In this document: piece after piece, positions 52,501 to 63,708 of the stretch | Numbering within the stretch: the stretch's first letter is position 1 | Layout: each line of letters starts with the position of its first letter | From: CAVROT01 sp963722905 | Lineage (GTDB): Bacteria > Pseudomonadota > Alphaproteobacteria > Rhodobacterales > Rhodobacteraceae | Length of the DNA stretch: 64,000 bases | Direction: 5' to 3' | Assembly (NCBI GenBank): GCA_963722905.1 | Contig: CAVROT010000009.1 | Coordinates: forward strand, 1-64,000 | Notes under the pieces: model-generated | What the model was told of the DNA's origin: nothing | The model's input: the letters and a program-made list of their open reading frames with translations, nothing else | The model's database searches: none | Position numbers and translations under genes: made by a program

Positions 52501-55500
52501 TCACCATTCGATGCGTTCGAGCCCCGCGAAGATCGAGGTTCCGCCGTCGTCGAAAGTGATCTGGCCCGCGGCATCGGCGGTCAGGTCGACCGCGTCCAGG
52601 CTTTGGCCGGTGACCGACCCGCTGTCGAGGACCGCGGTCCATCCGTCGCCCACGATCGTCGATCCCGACACCGTCGCGGGTCCACCGCCGCCGTCGATCC
52701 GTATCGTGTCCGTCCAGCCAGAGCCGCCGTTAATGTTGTCGTTCCCCTGCTGGGCGGAGATCAGGAAGACATCGTTGCCGTCGCCGCCCGTGAGCCGATC
52801 GTCGCCAAGGCCGCCGTCGAAGGTGTCGTCGCCACGGTCGCCAAAGAGTGTGTCGGCACCGCTGCCCCCCTGCAGGACGTCGTTGCCGTCGCCGCCCCCG
52901 AGAATGTCGTTTCCCGCGCCGCCCATCAGTATGTCGTCGCCCGTCCAGCCGTAGATACGGTCGTTGCCGTCCCCTCCGGAAACGCTGTCGTTGCCGGTGC
53001 CGCCGTAGAGCTCGTCGTCGCCCGTGCCGCCGATGATGGTGTCGTTGCCGGCGTTGCCTTCCAGGGTGACCTTGCTGGTCGATGCGCCCGCATCCAGGAT
53101 GTCGGCGCGGGACGTGCCGTCGAACCGCTCGATCCCATCGAAACTGCCGCGCGACGAGCCGTCCATGGCCTCGTAGGTGCCGGCTTCGCCGGCGTCATAG
53201 GTCACACGGAAGCCCTGGGTGCTCCCGTTGTCGCCCAGAAGGACCCGGTCGAAATCGTCGCCGCCCTCGCCGCCGTGGATATCGGTCCGGTCCTGGCCTG
53301 GCCGAATATAGAACCAGTCGCGGTCGGCATCGCCATGGAGCGTGTCGTTGCCCGCGCTGCCCCACAGGATGTCGTTGCCGTCGCCGCCGCGGACGAGGTC
53401 GTCGCCACCGCCGGTACGGATATTGTCGTTCCCTGCGCCTCCGAAGACGACGTCGCCGCCCGTATCGGCCGCCGCATCGGGCGAACCGTAATAGTCGTCG
53501 CCAGCGCCCAGATCAACGGTGTCGCGACCGCTGCCGGCATGTATGGCATCGTTGCCGTCGCCCGCGTTGATGACGTCATTTCCCGCGCCGTCGTGGATGG
53601 TGTCGTTGCCGTATCCACCGATGATCACATCGTCGCCATCGCCGCCGCTCAGCCTGTCGTCGCCATCGCCGCCGTCGATGCGGTCGTCGCCCGCGCCGCC
53701 GGAGAGTACGTCGTTTCCGTCCAATCCCCGGATCGTATCGCGGCCGGCCGACCCGGTGATGGAGTCGTTGCCGCCGCCGCCCTCGATCGCGTCGATGCCC
53801 TGCAGGTTGACGCCGGTGAAATCGAAATCGGCGGTCCCGATGGTGGTGAGCGTCTCGCCGCTCATGCCCCGGCCGTCGATCTCCTCGATCCCCGAGGCGG
53901 CGGAGAAGTCGGACTGGATTTCGAAGGAGCCCGACCCGCCGGAGAGATACAGCCGGTCGTAGCCCGACGCGCCCGAGTCGGTGATCGTGTTCACGCCGCC
54001 GCCGCTCAGGTGGTGCATGTTGATGAAATCGGAGCCTTCGCCGCCATCCACGAAGTCGGCGCCCGTGCCGGTCTCGATGTAGTCGTCCCCGGCGCCGCCG
54101 TAGAGGCTGTCGTTGTCGTTGTCGCCATAGATGGCGTCGTTGCCGTCGCCCCCGTGGATCACATCGTTGCCTGTGGAGCCGCGCAGGGTGTCGTTCCCGG
54201 CATCGCCGTAAACCGTGTCGTGCCCGTCCTCGCCGTCGATGTAGTCGTTCCCGTCGCCGCCGTGCGCAAGGTCGTCGCCGCTTTCGGCACGCAGCGTGTC
54301 GTTGCCGTCGCCGCCGTCGAGCGTGTCGTTGCCGGCCCCGGCCCACAACCCGTCGTTCCCGGCGCCACCGTGCAGGACGTCGTCGCCGTGGCCGCCATAG
54401 AGGGTGTCCGCGCCGTCGCCGCCATCGAGCCGATCGCTCTGATCGCCACCGTCGAGGATGTCGTTTCCATCGCCACCTGCGAGGGAGTCGTTCCCGGAGC
54501 CGCCGTACAGACTGTCGTTGCCCGTGCCGCCGTCGAGCAGATCGTTCGCGCGGCCGCCGAACAGCCTGTCGTTGCCGTCCTCGCCATAGAGCAGGTCTCC
54601 CTGCGTCTCGAACCCGGGTCGGACCGAATGGGTCTGCCCCGACACGAGCAGATCGTCGCCCGCGCCGCCGCGCAGCGTGTCCTGATCGGCAGTTTCCCAG
54701 TCGTCGCCGCCGTTGATCGTGTCGTTGCCGTCGCCGCCGTCAAGCTCCTGCGCGCCGTTCGCTCCCATCAGCAGATCGTCACCGGCCCCGCCCCGGAGCG
54801 TATCGTCGCCGAATTCGTTCCCTCCGGCCGTGTCGGCATAGAGCCTGTCGTTGCCATCGCCGCCGATCAGCAGGTCGGTGCCCTTGCCGCCGACCAAGGT
54901 GTCGTCTCCCGCCCCGCCGCGCAGAGTGTCGTCGCCGCCTAGGCCGACGATGTTGTCGCCGCCCGCGGAGCCGGTGATCTGGTCATTGCCGGACGTGCCC
55001 TGGATCCGATCCACGCCGATCAGCGTGACATCGGTGAAATCGAAGTTTGCAGCGGAACCGCCGGTCGTGATTTGCTCGCCCGACAGGTTGGACCCATCGA
55101 TCACCTCGATCCCCGAGGCGGAAGTGAAATCGCTTTGGATCTCAAACGACGGAAGCCCCCCGCCCACCAGGCGCAGCGTGTCGACGCCGGAGGTGCCGGT
55201 GTCGGTGATGACGTTATCCGCCCCGTTGCTGAACTCGTGTAGGTAGATGGTGTCGGATCCTTCTCCCCCGTCGACGATGTCGCCGCCGGTCCCGGTGTGG
55301 ATAACATCGTTCCCTGCGCCGCCGAAAAGCCGGTCATGTCCGGCGCCACCAAAGAGCGTGTCGTCACCGTCGCCGCCTGACAGAATGTCGTCGCCGTCGC
55401 CGCCATCCAGGCGTCGTCGCCCTCGCCGCCGTCGATGATATCGCCCCCGATCAGCGTGTCGTCGCCTTCCGCCGACGGACGCGCGTATCGCGCCCCGTCG

Positions 55501-58500
55501 CGCGCGGCGATCTCGACGCCGGCGACAGGCTGTCGGCCGTGGCATCGACCGTGCCCCTCGGCGTGATTGGTCAGGTTGAGCGCCTCGAGTGTCGAGGAGG
55601 CGGTCGGTGCTGGTCGCGAAGGCGTTCGGACTCGATCCGGCCGGATTCGTCGCCGTCATCGGTGACGGTCATCCCCTCCCACGAGCAGTAGTCGTCGTCG
55701 ATGACGTCCCTGCGCGTGCCCGTCCCGGCAGTGTATCGTCGCCGTCGCCGCCGTCGCATCGTGTCGTTCCCGTCGTGTGTCCAGGCACGCACCCGATGAA
55801 ATCGGCGTCCGCTCCGCCCAGCAGCAGATCGTCACCGGCCTCGCCCCCCAGGGTGTCGCTGCCGTCGCCGCCCAGGAGGGTGTCGTTCCCCTCCTCGCCG
55901 TAGAGGCTGTCGTTGCCCTCGTCGCCGCTCACGCCATCGCGGCCGCCCCAGATCTGGTCGTCGCCCGTGCCGCCATCGAAGTAGTCGTCGCCGCTGCCGT
56001 TTCCTGCCCCGAACTCGTCGTCGATGAAGTCGTTGCCGTCGCCGCCGAAGACGGTGTCGTCCCCGCGCCGCCCTCGATGTAGTCGTCGCCGCGCCTGCAT
56101 CGAGATGGATCCCAACCGTATGCGGCGCGCCCGTTCACGTGTCCGCCCCGTCGGTCAAGACCAGCTTCTCGATCTCCGAGGAAGAGATGTGCCGGCCCCG
56201 TCGGTGATGTCGCCCGTCCCGTCGCCCGTATAGGTGACGCGACAGGACCGGTGAGGGAACTGAGGTCGATCGTGTCGGTGTCGTCGTCGCCCTCGCCGCC
56301 GACGATCGTGATCGTTCCGAAGCCGTCGTGGACGACGAACGTGTCCGCGTCGTTCGGCCCCAAGCAACGTCTCTGAGCGCCGACCAGGTGCGGAGCGTAT
56401 CGTTCCCTGCGCCGCCATGATGAGGTCGTCGCCGGACCCTCCGCTGACCTCGTCGTCTCCGTCGCCGCCGCCCACCGTGTCGTCGCCATCGCCGCCGTTT
56501 AACCGGTCGTCGCCGTCGCCGCCATGAAGCGAATCGTCGCCGTCGCCGCCGTCCAGAGTGTCGTTACCCGACCCGCCGCTGAGTGTGTCGTCGCCATCGC
56601 CGCCGTCCAACCGGTCGTCGCCGTCGCCGCCGTCGAGAGAATCGTCACCGGCTCCGCCGTCCAGACGGTCGTTCTCCGTTCCGCCATGCATGGAGTTGTC
56701 GCCATCGCCGCCGACCAGGCGGTCCTCGCCCGACCCGCCGTCGAGCGTGTCATCGCCCATCCCGCCGGTGAGCGTGTCGTCGCCCGTCCCGCCTGATAGG
56801 ACGTCGTTCCCGTCTTCGCCGTAAAGGCGGTCATCCCCGCCTTGCCCGAACAGGCTATCGTCACCCGCACCGCCATAGATAGCATCGCCGCGGGCGGCGT
56901 CGCCGCCGTGATCACCCAGAAGAACGTCGTTGCCGGTCCCGCCGCGAAGCGTGTCGGCACCGCCGAACCCGACGACGAGGCTGTCCTCGTCCCCCGCCGT
57001 CAGGCTGTCATATGCCGCGCTGCCCTGCACGAAACGGAACGTGCCGTCGGCAAAGCGGAGATACTCGGCATCGACGAAATCGGTCCCGTCCCGCCCGTCC
57101 ACCGTGTCCGTGACGTATGTGCCGGTGTCGCCGTGGTCCTTCTCGAACGTGTAGTCGGCCCAGTTGCCGCTGAAGACGACCGTGTCGGTCCCGCTGTCCC
57201 CGACGATCACGTCGTCTCCGCCGCCGCCCGACAGGACGTCGTCGCCGTCGCCGCCGCGGATGGTGTCCGCGCCCGCGCCTCCGGCGATCGCATCCTCCTC
57301 CGAGCTGCCGACGACGGCCTCGCCACCGTCCCCGGCCGCGAAGGCGCCGGTGAAATCGGCGACGTCGATCGTGATGGCCTGGTCGTGGACGGCCCCGGAC
57401 GCGTCGGTGACGCGAACGATCAGGTTGTGCGAAGCGGAGGTCTCGTGGTCCAGCGCCTGTCCTTGACGCAGCCTGACGTCGGTGCCGACGATCTCGAACT
57501 TGCCCGAGGGATCGTCGACGATCTCGAACGAATGACGGTCGAGCGCATCTGCATCCTGCACCGACAGGGTCGCGACCTTCCGGCCGGACATGTCGTCCCC
57601 GGCGGTGATCGTGCCGCCATCCAGAACGGTCTCCATCGCGGGTCCGCCGGACGCGGTCAGCCCCGACGGCGCGTCGTTGGGGGCGTCGGCGGCCGCGACG
57701 TCGCCATCGGCAAAGCGCAGCAGCTCCACGCCGGTCAGCGCGTCGGTCCCGTCGGGCGCGCCGGGGCGTCTGTCGGAAACAGTGAGGACGCCGTCCGCCT
57801 CGGTGATCGTGTAGTCGGTCCAGTCGCCGGAGAAGACGGCCACATCGGCCCCTTCGCCGCCCGAAAGCCGGTCGTCGCCCGCGCCGCCCGTGAGGGTGTC
57901 GTCGCCGTCGCCGCCCGATACGACGTCGGTCCCGTCGCCTCCCTCCATCGCGTCGTTGCCTGCGCCGCCGGTCAGCGAATCGTCGCCCGATCCGCCCACG
58001 ATCGTATCGTTGCCGGCGCCGCCGCCAACGGTATCGTCGCCCGCTCCACTGTCCAGATGCAGGTTGCCAGACGCGACGGAGGCGTCCAGCGTGTCATCGC
58101 CCGTGCCGGTGGCGATCCTCTCGAAGCCGTCGAAGGCGACGCCGTCCGGTCCGTTTCGGGCCGTGCCCGCCGTGCCCGCCGTGCCCTGCACGAAGGCCAC
58201 CTCCGTGTCGCCCGAGAGGCCGCTCAGGTCCAGAAGGTCGTCGCCAGAATCCGCCGACGGCCTCGTCACTTCCGGCCCCGTCCATGACACGGATCGTATC
58301 GTCGCCGGCGCCCGACAGCAGGACGTCGTCGCCCGCGCCGCCGTCGATCAGATCGTCGCCGGCGCCGGCGAGGATGGTGTCGTCGCCCGCTCCGCCGTCG
58401 ATGGTATCCGCCCCGCCGCCGCCGTCGATCCGGTCTTCCTCGGACGTGCCCAGAACCGCGGCGCCGTCGGGATCCGAGACGGCGTGCGAGCCGGAGAAAT

Positions 58501-59881
58501 CTTTCACGTCGATACGCAAGGTCATCGTCGCGTCAGGCTCGCCCGGGATGCCGACGGAGATGTCGAATGCGTCCCGCGCGTCGGCGTCGAGGACCGCGCC
58601 CTCGCGCAGGCGCAGCAGGTCTCCGTCGATCTCGAACAGGCCCGATGCGTCGTCGACGATCTCGAAGCCGTGGGTCGCGCCGGTCGGGCCGCCGATGGCC
58701 ACGAGCCGTCCAACGACCGTGCCTGCCGGATCGTGGGCCTTGGCGATTGTGCCGCCGTCTGCGACCGTTTCCGTCACTCGCGCGTTCGTCAGGGTAATGC
58801 CGGTGACGGCGGGAGGCGCTTCGGCCTCCGGGAGGGTAATGCCGGTGATGGCGGGAGGCGCTTCGGCCTCCGGGAGGGTAATGCCGGTGATGGCGGGAGG
58901 CGCTTCGGCCTCCGGGGCAGCGTCCGGCGGAGGCGTCAGGGCGTCGGTAACGTCCGGGGTGACGGCGGGAGGCGCTTCGGCCTCCGGGGCAGCGTCCGGC
59001 GGCGGCGTCAGGGCGTCGGTGACGTCCGGGGTGTCGGCCGGAGTTGTCGGGCCGTTCGGCGTTTCCGCGGGGGCGGCCGTATCGTCGTCGTCGCCCGAAG
59101 GGGCGTCCGCTGCGACCGGCCCGTCCGGGTCATTTGGCAGGTCTTCCTCGGCAGTCGGGATTTGGACTTTGCCGGGCGCATTAGTGGGGGTTCCCTTAGG
59201 CAAAGACGGTAGGTCGGACGCGCTGGGCGTTACTTGCGGCGGGGCGTCGACATCGGGCGCAAGCGAAAGGGCGTCCGGCGCCGGCCCTGTATCAGCGGGG
59301 CGCGTCGTGCCGTCCGGCGCCGGCCGGACGTCGGACCTGGCCGGTTCGGTCCTGGCCTTATCTGAGCCGGTCGCCTCGGACGCCGGGTTACGCGCGTCGA
59401 TACGGATTGTGGGCGCAGCGGTCTCTCCAGCCACGTTCGGGATCGTCACAGGACCGGGTGGCGCCGCGACCTCGCCCGCGGCGGTTGCCGCAACAAGCGG
59501 CGGACCAGGGAAATCCGCGGCGGAGCGAGATCCGTCCGTCGTACCGTCTGGGTCCGTGACTTCCGGCGCGCCATCGGACCCGGGCGCGCCCGGCAGCGGA
59601 ATATTTGCCGCGGCCACGGGCTCCTCGGCTATGGACGGTACGTCGAGTCCGTCGGAAAGGTGAAGACTCTCACGGTCGGGCCCATTGGCCGCATCCGCCG
59701 CGCCGACATAGCCCGAAAGCACCGAGAGGCCCACGGCTCCGCCGCCTGCCGTCGCCGCGTCCGCCTTCTCCGACGACCTGGTCGCGTCGGCCGTCGCCGA
59801 TTGCTGCTCCGGTCTGGTGCCCGCTCGGGCTTCGGTGGGGGACGCCCGCTCGGGTCCGTCAGGCTTGCTCATGGTTCTCAT
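52501..59881 (-). pseudogene. Very long RTX repeat protein, interrupted by several frameshifts
   Basis: The gene starts at ATG 59881 (or 59869) and ends at 52501, about 2,460 codons if read through. A proline/aspartate-rich leader of about 370 residues is followed by two cadherin-like modules (SGLFEIDGDLLRLREGAVLD; SGKFEIVGTDVRLRQGQALD) and long runs of the calcium-binding nonapeptide GGxGxDxLx. The frame breaks near 58252 (one extra base), and at least five times between about 56430 and 55430. The last 2.9 kb, read continuously from about 55430, has more than 60 nonapeptides and ends FAGLERIEW. It is encoded downstream of an HlyD adaptor and two ABC exporter genes, so it was a type I secretion substrate, probably an adhesin. 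The indels could be real decay or sequencing error in GC-rich repeats. Confidence 0.8.
58794..59030. repeat. Nested in-frame tandem repeats (42 and 72 bases) in the RTX gene
   Basis: Three copies of a 42-base unit start at 58794, 58836 and 58878 and encode the 14-residue unit LPEAEAPPAITGIT with minor variants. Two copies of a 72-base unit start at 58887 and 58959 and encode TPDVTDALTPPPDAAPEAEA plus APPAV-like ends. All are multiples of three, so copy changes would alter linker length without a frameshift. Confidence 0.85.
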
Positions 59882-60154
59882 GTCCCTCGTGGAATGCCGC
59901 CGGCGCTTCCCGCATCTGGGCCGGACGTTTTACCCTCGCCGGCAGCAGGGTTCCTGACTGGGCAACATCTGGGCGACATTCGGTCGTACTCAGTCGGATT
60001 ATGTCGAAGTATCCCTACACAGCGCCGGCCTGGGGGTCGGAGGGTCGCCTGACGAGCGCCGTCGTTCCGCCGATCCGCGCAAGAACATCTGCAACGCGGG
60101 AGCCCTGCCAGTCCCCCCGGCGGTTAAGGTGGCTCAGCCGGTCGGCCCGGGCGC
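59882..60154. other. Intergenic region between hlyD-like and RTX genes
   Basis: This 273-base gap lies between the adaptor stop and the RTX start on the minus strand. It is less GC-rich than its surroundings in part (59970-60030). It could hold a separate RTX promoter. No gene is supported. Confidence 0.4.
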
Positions 60155-61498
60155 CTAGCTTTCCGTGAAGGCGCCGCTGGCGACGATGCGGGCCGGGCGG
60201 ACGAGGTAGGACAGGACCGTCCGGCTATCGGTACGAATACTGGCCGTCACGGTCATGCCGGGTGAGATGGCGGGCATCGGACCCTTGCCGCCGCCCCATC
60301 GTCGTGCATTGTCAGCCTCCATCGAGAGGTACAGGCGAAAGATGTCGCGGCCCATCTCGTCGCGGTAGGACGAGGGGGAGATCCGGTCCACCACAGCCTG
60401 TATTTCGCCGAACCGGGTGAAATCGTAGGTCAGGACCTTCACGTTCGCCGTCTGCCCCACGGACACGCCGCCGATGCGGTCGGCCGGCACCTCGATCTCG
60501 ACGCGGACGCGGCCGCCGCCGGGAACGATCTCCATCACGGTTTCGCCCGCGGCGATCACCTCGCCCACGCCGCGTACCGCCACCCGCGCCACCGTCCCGG
60601 CGGCCTCCGCCCGCACCGTCATGGCGCCGGCCCTCGCCGAAAGCTGTCCCTGCGTCTCGCCCAGCTCGGCGCGGCGCTCGCGCTGCTCGCCCAGTCGGAG
60701 GGCGGCCTCCCGGCGGAGGGCAGCGATGAGTTCGGCCTCGCGCAGATCGATCTGGCGCAGGGTCGCGTCGAGGATGCCGGCTTCGCCTTCGGCGTCCGCC
60801 AGCATCCGCTCCAGCCCCAGAATTTCACGGTCGAGATTCTCCAGATCGCGCCGCAAGAACAACCCCGGATCGCTGGCGGCGGCATAACGGGCCGCCTGCG
60901 ACCGGAGAATCGCGAGTTCGCTGCGCAGCGTCATGTCGCGCCCGTCAAGAGCGGCGCGGCGTGCCATGACCACCGGACGCTCGGCCCTGATCGCGGCGAT
61001 CTGCGACAGGCGGTAGTCAATATCCTCGGCCAGGCCCGGATCGAGCCGTGCGATGAGGTCCGGTGCCGGCGCATCGTTCGCGAGGTCGAGCGCCAGCATG
61101 GCCTCGTGGCGCGCGATCTCGTCGTCCAGCATGGCGATCCGCGTCGCGACCTTGCGCAATTCGGCCTTCAGTTCGCCCGCACCGAGACGCAGCAGGACGT
61201 CGCCCACTGCCACAGTCTGACCCTCCGTCACGGCGATCTCGATGACGCGACCTCCGTCGACATGTTCGACGCGAAGGGTCTCGCCCTCGGGCAGGATGCG
61301 TCCGCCGCCCGACACGACCTCGTGGACCGGCGTGGCCCCTGCCCACCCGAGGAACAGGACGAGCGCCGTCACCAGCGTCCATATCGCGGCGCGCGCATGT
61401 CGAAGATCGTGCTCTTCGCTGATGAGGCGGCTGTGATTCAGCACGGCTGCCCGCGCGGGCGGGGCGGAAATCCGGCCGATGGGTGTGGAACGTGTCAT
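60155..61498 (-). CDS. Type I secretion membrane fusion protein (HlyD family)
   Basis: A 447-residue periplasmic adaptor. A short cytoplasmic part is followed by one helix (AAIWTLVTALVLFLGWAGAT). Then come the lipoyl-like half GGRVIEIAVTEGQTVAVGDV, a long alpha-helical hairpin (about residues 105-290, many Arg/Glu/Leu), the second half-lipoyl VRAEAAGTVARVAVRGVGEV and the barrel segment VEIEVPADRIGGVSVGQTAN. GMTVTASIRTDSRTVLSYLV near the C-terminus is the standard family end. The start overlaps the ABC gene stop by four bases. It bridges the ABC exporter to an outer-membrane TolC-type protein, which is not encoded in the window. Confidence 0.92.
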   Translation of the reverse strand: MTRSTPIGRISAPPARAAVLNHSRLISEEHDLRHARAAIWTLVTALVLFLGWAGATPVHEVVSGGGRILPEGETLRVEHVDGGRVIEIAVTEGQTVAVGDVLLRLGAGELKAELRKVATRIAMLDDEIARHEAMLALDLANDAPAPDLIARLDPGLAEDIDYRLSQIAAIRAERPVVMARRAALDGRDMTLRSELAILRSQAARYAAASDPGLFLRRDLENLDREILGLERMLADAEGEAGILDATLRQIDLREAELIAALRREAALRLGEQRERRAELGETQGQLSARAGAMTVRAEAAGTVARVAVRGVGEVIAAGETVMEIVPGGGRVRVEIEVPADRIGGVSVGQTANVKVLTYDFTRFGEIQAVVDRISPSSYRDEMGRDIFRLYLSMEADNARRWGGGKGPMPAISPGMTVTASIRTDSRTVLSYLVRPARIVASGAFTES

Positions 61499-63708
61499 TT
61501 GGCGCCTCCGTTCTCGTTGCCGGATGGGGGACCGAAGAATGTCAGTCTGCCGGACTCGAGGCGCATCACGAGATCGGCGCTGCGCTGGACGCTGGGGCGA
61601 TGCGTGACCAGCAGGCAGATCCCGCCGACGGCCGTGCGGCGGCGAAGAGCGTTCAAGAGCGATTCCTCTTCCAAAGGCGACAGATGTGCACCGGGCTCGT
61701 CGAGCAGCAGGATATCGGGTTCGCGCAGCAGGAGCCGCGCGATCGCCATGCGCGTGCGCCAGGACGCCGTATCGGCGGCGGTGGCGCCGGCACCGAGACG
61801 CGTTTCGAACCCTTCGGGCAACGCCTCGATCTCGTCGGTGAGGCCGAGCTCGTCACAGACGGCCCGCATCCGGGGCCCGGTCGCGCCGGGATTGCCGAAC
61901 TGCAGGTTCTGCGCCACCGTGCCGTAGATGCGGAACGGGGGGTCGCCGGACTGGCCGATCAATGCCCCGCGCTCCTTGAGGCCCATCTCGGACAGGCGCA
62001 TCCGACCCAACCGGACCTGTCCCGCTCGCAGCGTGTGCAGACCCTGGATCGCGCGCAGCAGGGTGGACTTTCCTGCGCCGGAACGCCCCGTGACCGCTAC
62101 GAGCGACCCCGGCGGAACACCAGCCGAGATCCCCTTGAGCACCGCCGGAGCGTCCTTGGCATAGGCGAAGGCGACGCCTTCCAGTATCAGAGGGGCGGGA
62201 TCGGTCTGCGGCCTGATGCGACGGAGATCGGCCGGCTTCCCGGCTCCACCCGCTGACGGCAGCTTGAGCAGTGCGTCGATCTGCCGGAAGAGATCCAGGA
62301 GTTCGGGCAGGCGCATCACGATCATCTGGCTCAGCTGGATGGGCGTCAGCAGTCGCATCGCCAGAATCGTGCAGACGATCAGCGATCCTCCCGACATCGA
62401 TCCGGCCATCACGAGAAGGGCGCCCGAGCCGACGACGGCCGCGTTGGTCGCAAGGCTCAGACATCCCAACGCTGAGCCGAACCGCTGTACTGCGCGGTCG
62501 ACCTCCAGGCGGGCGCGTGCCACGTTGCGTCGCTGGACGGCGAGCCGCGCGGAGAGGATCGCACCGGTGCCGCCGATGACGATGCTCCGTCGAGCGGCGA
62601 TCACGCCTCCCTGTTCGCGTTCGTATCGTCCATGACGGTCGGCCAGCGTCGCCTGCGCCGCGCGGATGCGTGGCATCGACAACGCCGCCGTCAGGGCGAA
62701 CACCGCGATGGCCGCGCACACGACCAGCGCGCTGGGCCAGGACACGGCGAAGAGCGCAATCAGCAGCAGCGCGGCCAGGGGCACGTCCAGCAGCACCGTC
62801 GTCACGGGGCCGCTGAAGAAGTCGCGGACCGTCTCGAACTGTCTGAGCCGGTCCAGCTGATCGCCCGGCGACGCGCCGGTGATCAGCTCGATGGGCAGGC
62901 CCATGAGCTTGGCGTAGATCTCGGTGCTCACGATGTATTCCAGGCGCCCGGACAGGTGCCCGACGATGCGCGAACGAATGCGCCGCAGTCCGAGGTCGAA
63001 CGCGAAGATGCCGACGACCCCGAGGACGATCCAGGCCAGCGTGTCGACCGCCCGGGATTCGAGGACCGTGCCGAAGATCAGCCCGATGGACAGCGATGCC
63101 GCCACGAAGTTCAGCCCCGACACCAGAGTCAGCGCCAGGATGAGGTGCAGTTCCGGACGGAACCTGATCAGGATCGATGTCAGCAGCCCCTTGCCATTTC
63201 GGCGAGCCGAAAGGTCGGCGGGTTCGGCCAGTACGCACGCGTGGCGGCCGAGCGCGAAGGCCCGCCGCCTCTTGCGCGTCACGGGATCGACGAGGCGCAC
63301 CGGCGGGCCCGGTTCGACCAGACGCAAACGGCCGCCCGGACCTTCGACGATGGCGGCGCCCCGAACGGTTTCCAGGGCGCGCCGCGACAGGCGCAACCGG
63401 GTCGTGGCATACCCGAGATTGCCGAGGCAGGCCTGGACCTCGGTCATTCCGAAGACTTCGGGCATGTGCGGTACCGCGGCGGCGAACGCGCGTTCGTCGA
63501 CCTGCCATTCCAGCCGGCGGAGGCAATCGATGAGAACCCAGGGCCCGGGGCCGTCCTGCGGCATGCCGCCGAAGCGACCCGACTGCAGCCCATCGAGCAA
63601 GCTGTCATAAGCGAAGTCTGCGATGTCGCCCGACATCGCATCCGAATGCAAGAGCCCCGCCGGACGGTTATCCGGCGAATATGGTACGGGCCTGGCGAGC
63701 GCGTTCAT
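61495..63708 (-). CDS. Type I secretion ABC exporter with degenerate signature motif
   Basis: A 737-residue exporter. Residues 20-150 look like a C39-type peptidase-like domain without the catalytic Cys/His (PWVLIDCLRRLEWQVDERAF; TEVQACLGNLGYATTRLRLS). Then six membrane helices follow, and an ATPase domain from about 500. Walker A (VTGRSGAGKSTLLRAIQG), Walker B (DILLLDEPGAHL) and the His of LLVTHRPS are present. The ABC signature LSGGQ is not recognisable; the position reads AADTASWRTRMAIARLLL. This suggests it works as part of a pair with the gene upstream. The start overlaps the upstream ABC stop (ATGA) and the stop overlaps the HlyD start. Confidence 0.88.
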   Translation of the reverse strand: MNALARPVPYSPDNRPAGLLHSDAMSGDIADFAYDSLLDGLQSGRFGGMPQDGPGPWVLIDCLRRLEWQVDERAFAAAVPHMPEVFGMTEVQACLGNLGYATTRLRLSRRALETVRGAAIVEGPGGRLRLVEPGPPVRLVDPVTRKRRRAFALGRHACVLAEPADLSARRNGKGLLTSILIRFRPELHLILALTLVSGLNFVAASLSIGLIFGTVLESRAVDTLAWIVLGVVGIFAFDLGLRRIRSRIVGHLSGRLEYIVSTEIYAKLMGLPIELITGASPGDQLDRLRQFETVRDFFSGPVTTVLLDVPLAALLLIALFAVSWPSALVVCAAIAVFALTAALSMPRIRAAQATLADRHGRYEREQGGVIAARRSIVIGGTGAILSARLAVQRRNVARARLEVDRAVQRFGSALGCLSLATNAAVVGSGALLVMAGSMSGGSLIVCTILAMRLLTPIQLSQMIVMRLPELLDLFRQIDALLKLPSAGGAGKPADLRRIRPQTDPAPLILEGVAFAYAKDAPAVLKGISAGVPPGSLVAVTGRSGAGKSTLLRAIQGLHTLRAGQVRLGRMRLSEMGLKERGALIGQSGDPPFRIYGTVAQNLQFGNPGATGPRMRAVCDELGLTDEIEALPEGFETRLGAGATAADTASWRTRMAIARLLLREPDILLLDEPGAHLSPLEEESLLNALRRRTAVGGICLLVTHRPSVQRSADLVMRLESGRLTFFGPPSGNENGGAK

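Noticed and set aside
52603..54942. A 779-codon plus-strand open frame rich in Val/Ala opposite the RTX gene
   Set aside because: It is the antisense of the nonapeptide repeats, so it is regular by construction and not a gene.
52501..58290. Regular short repeats resembling a CRISPR array or satellite
   Set aside because: The 27-base periodicity encodes the RTX nonapeptide and there are no unique spacers between exact repeats.
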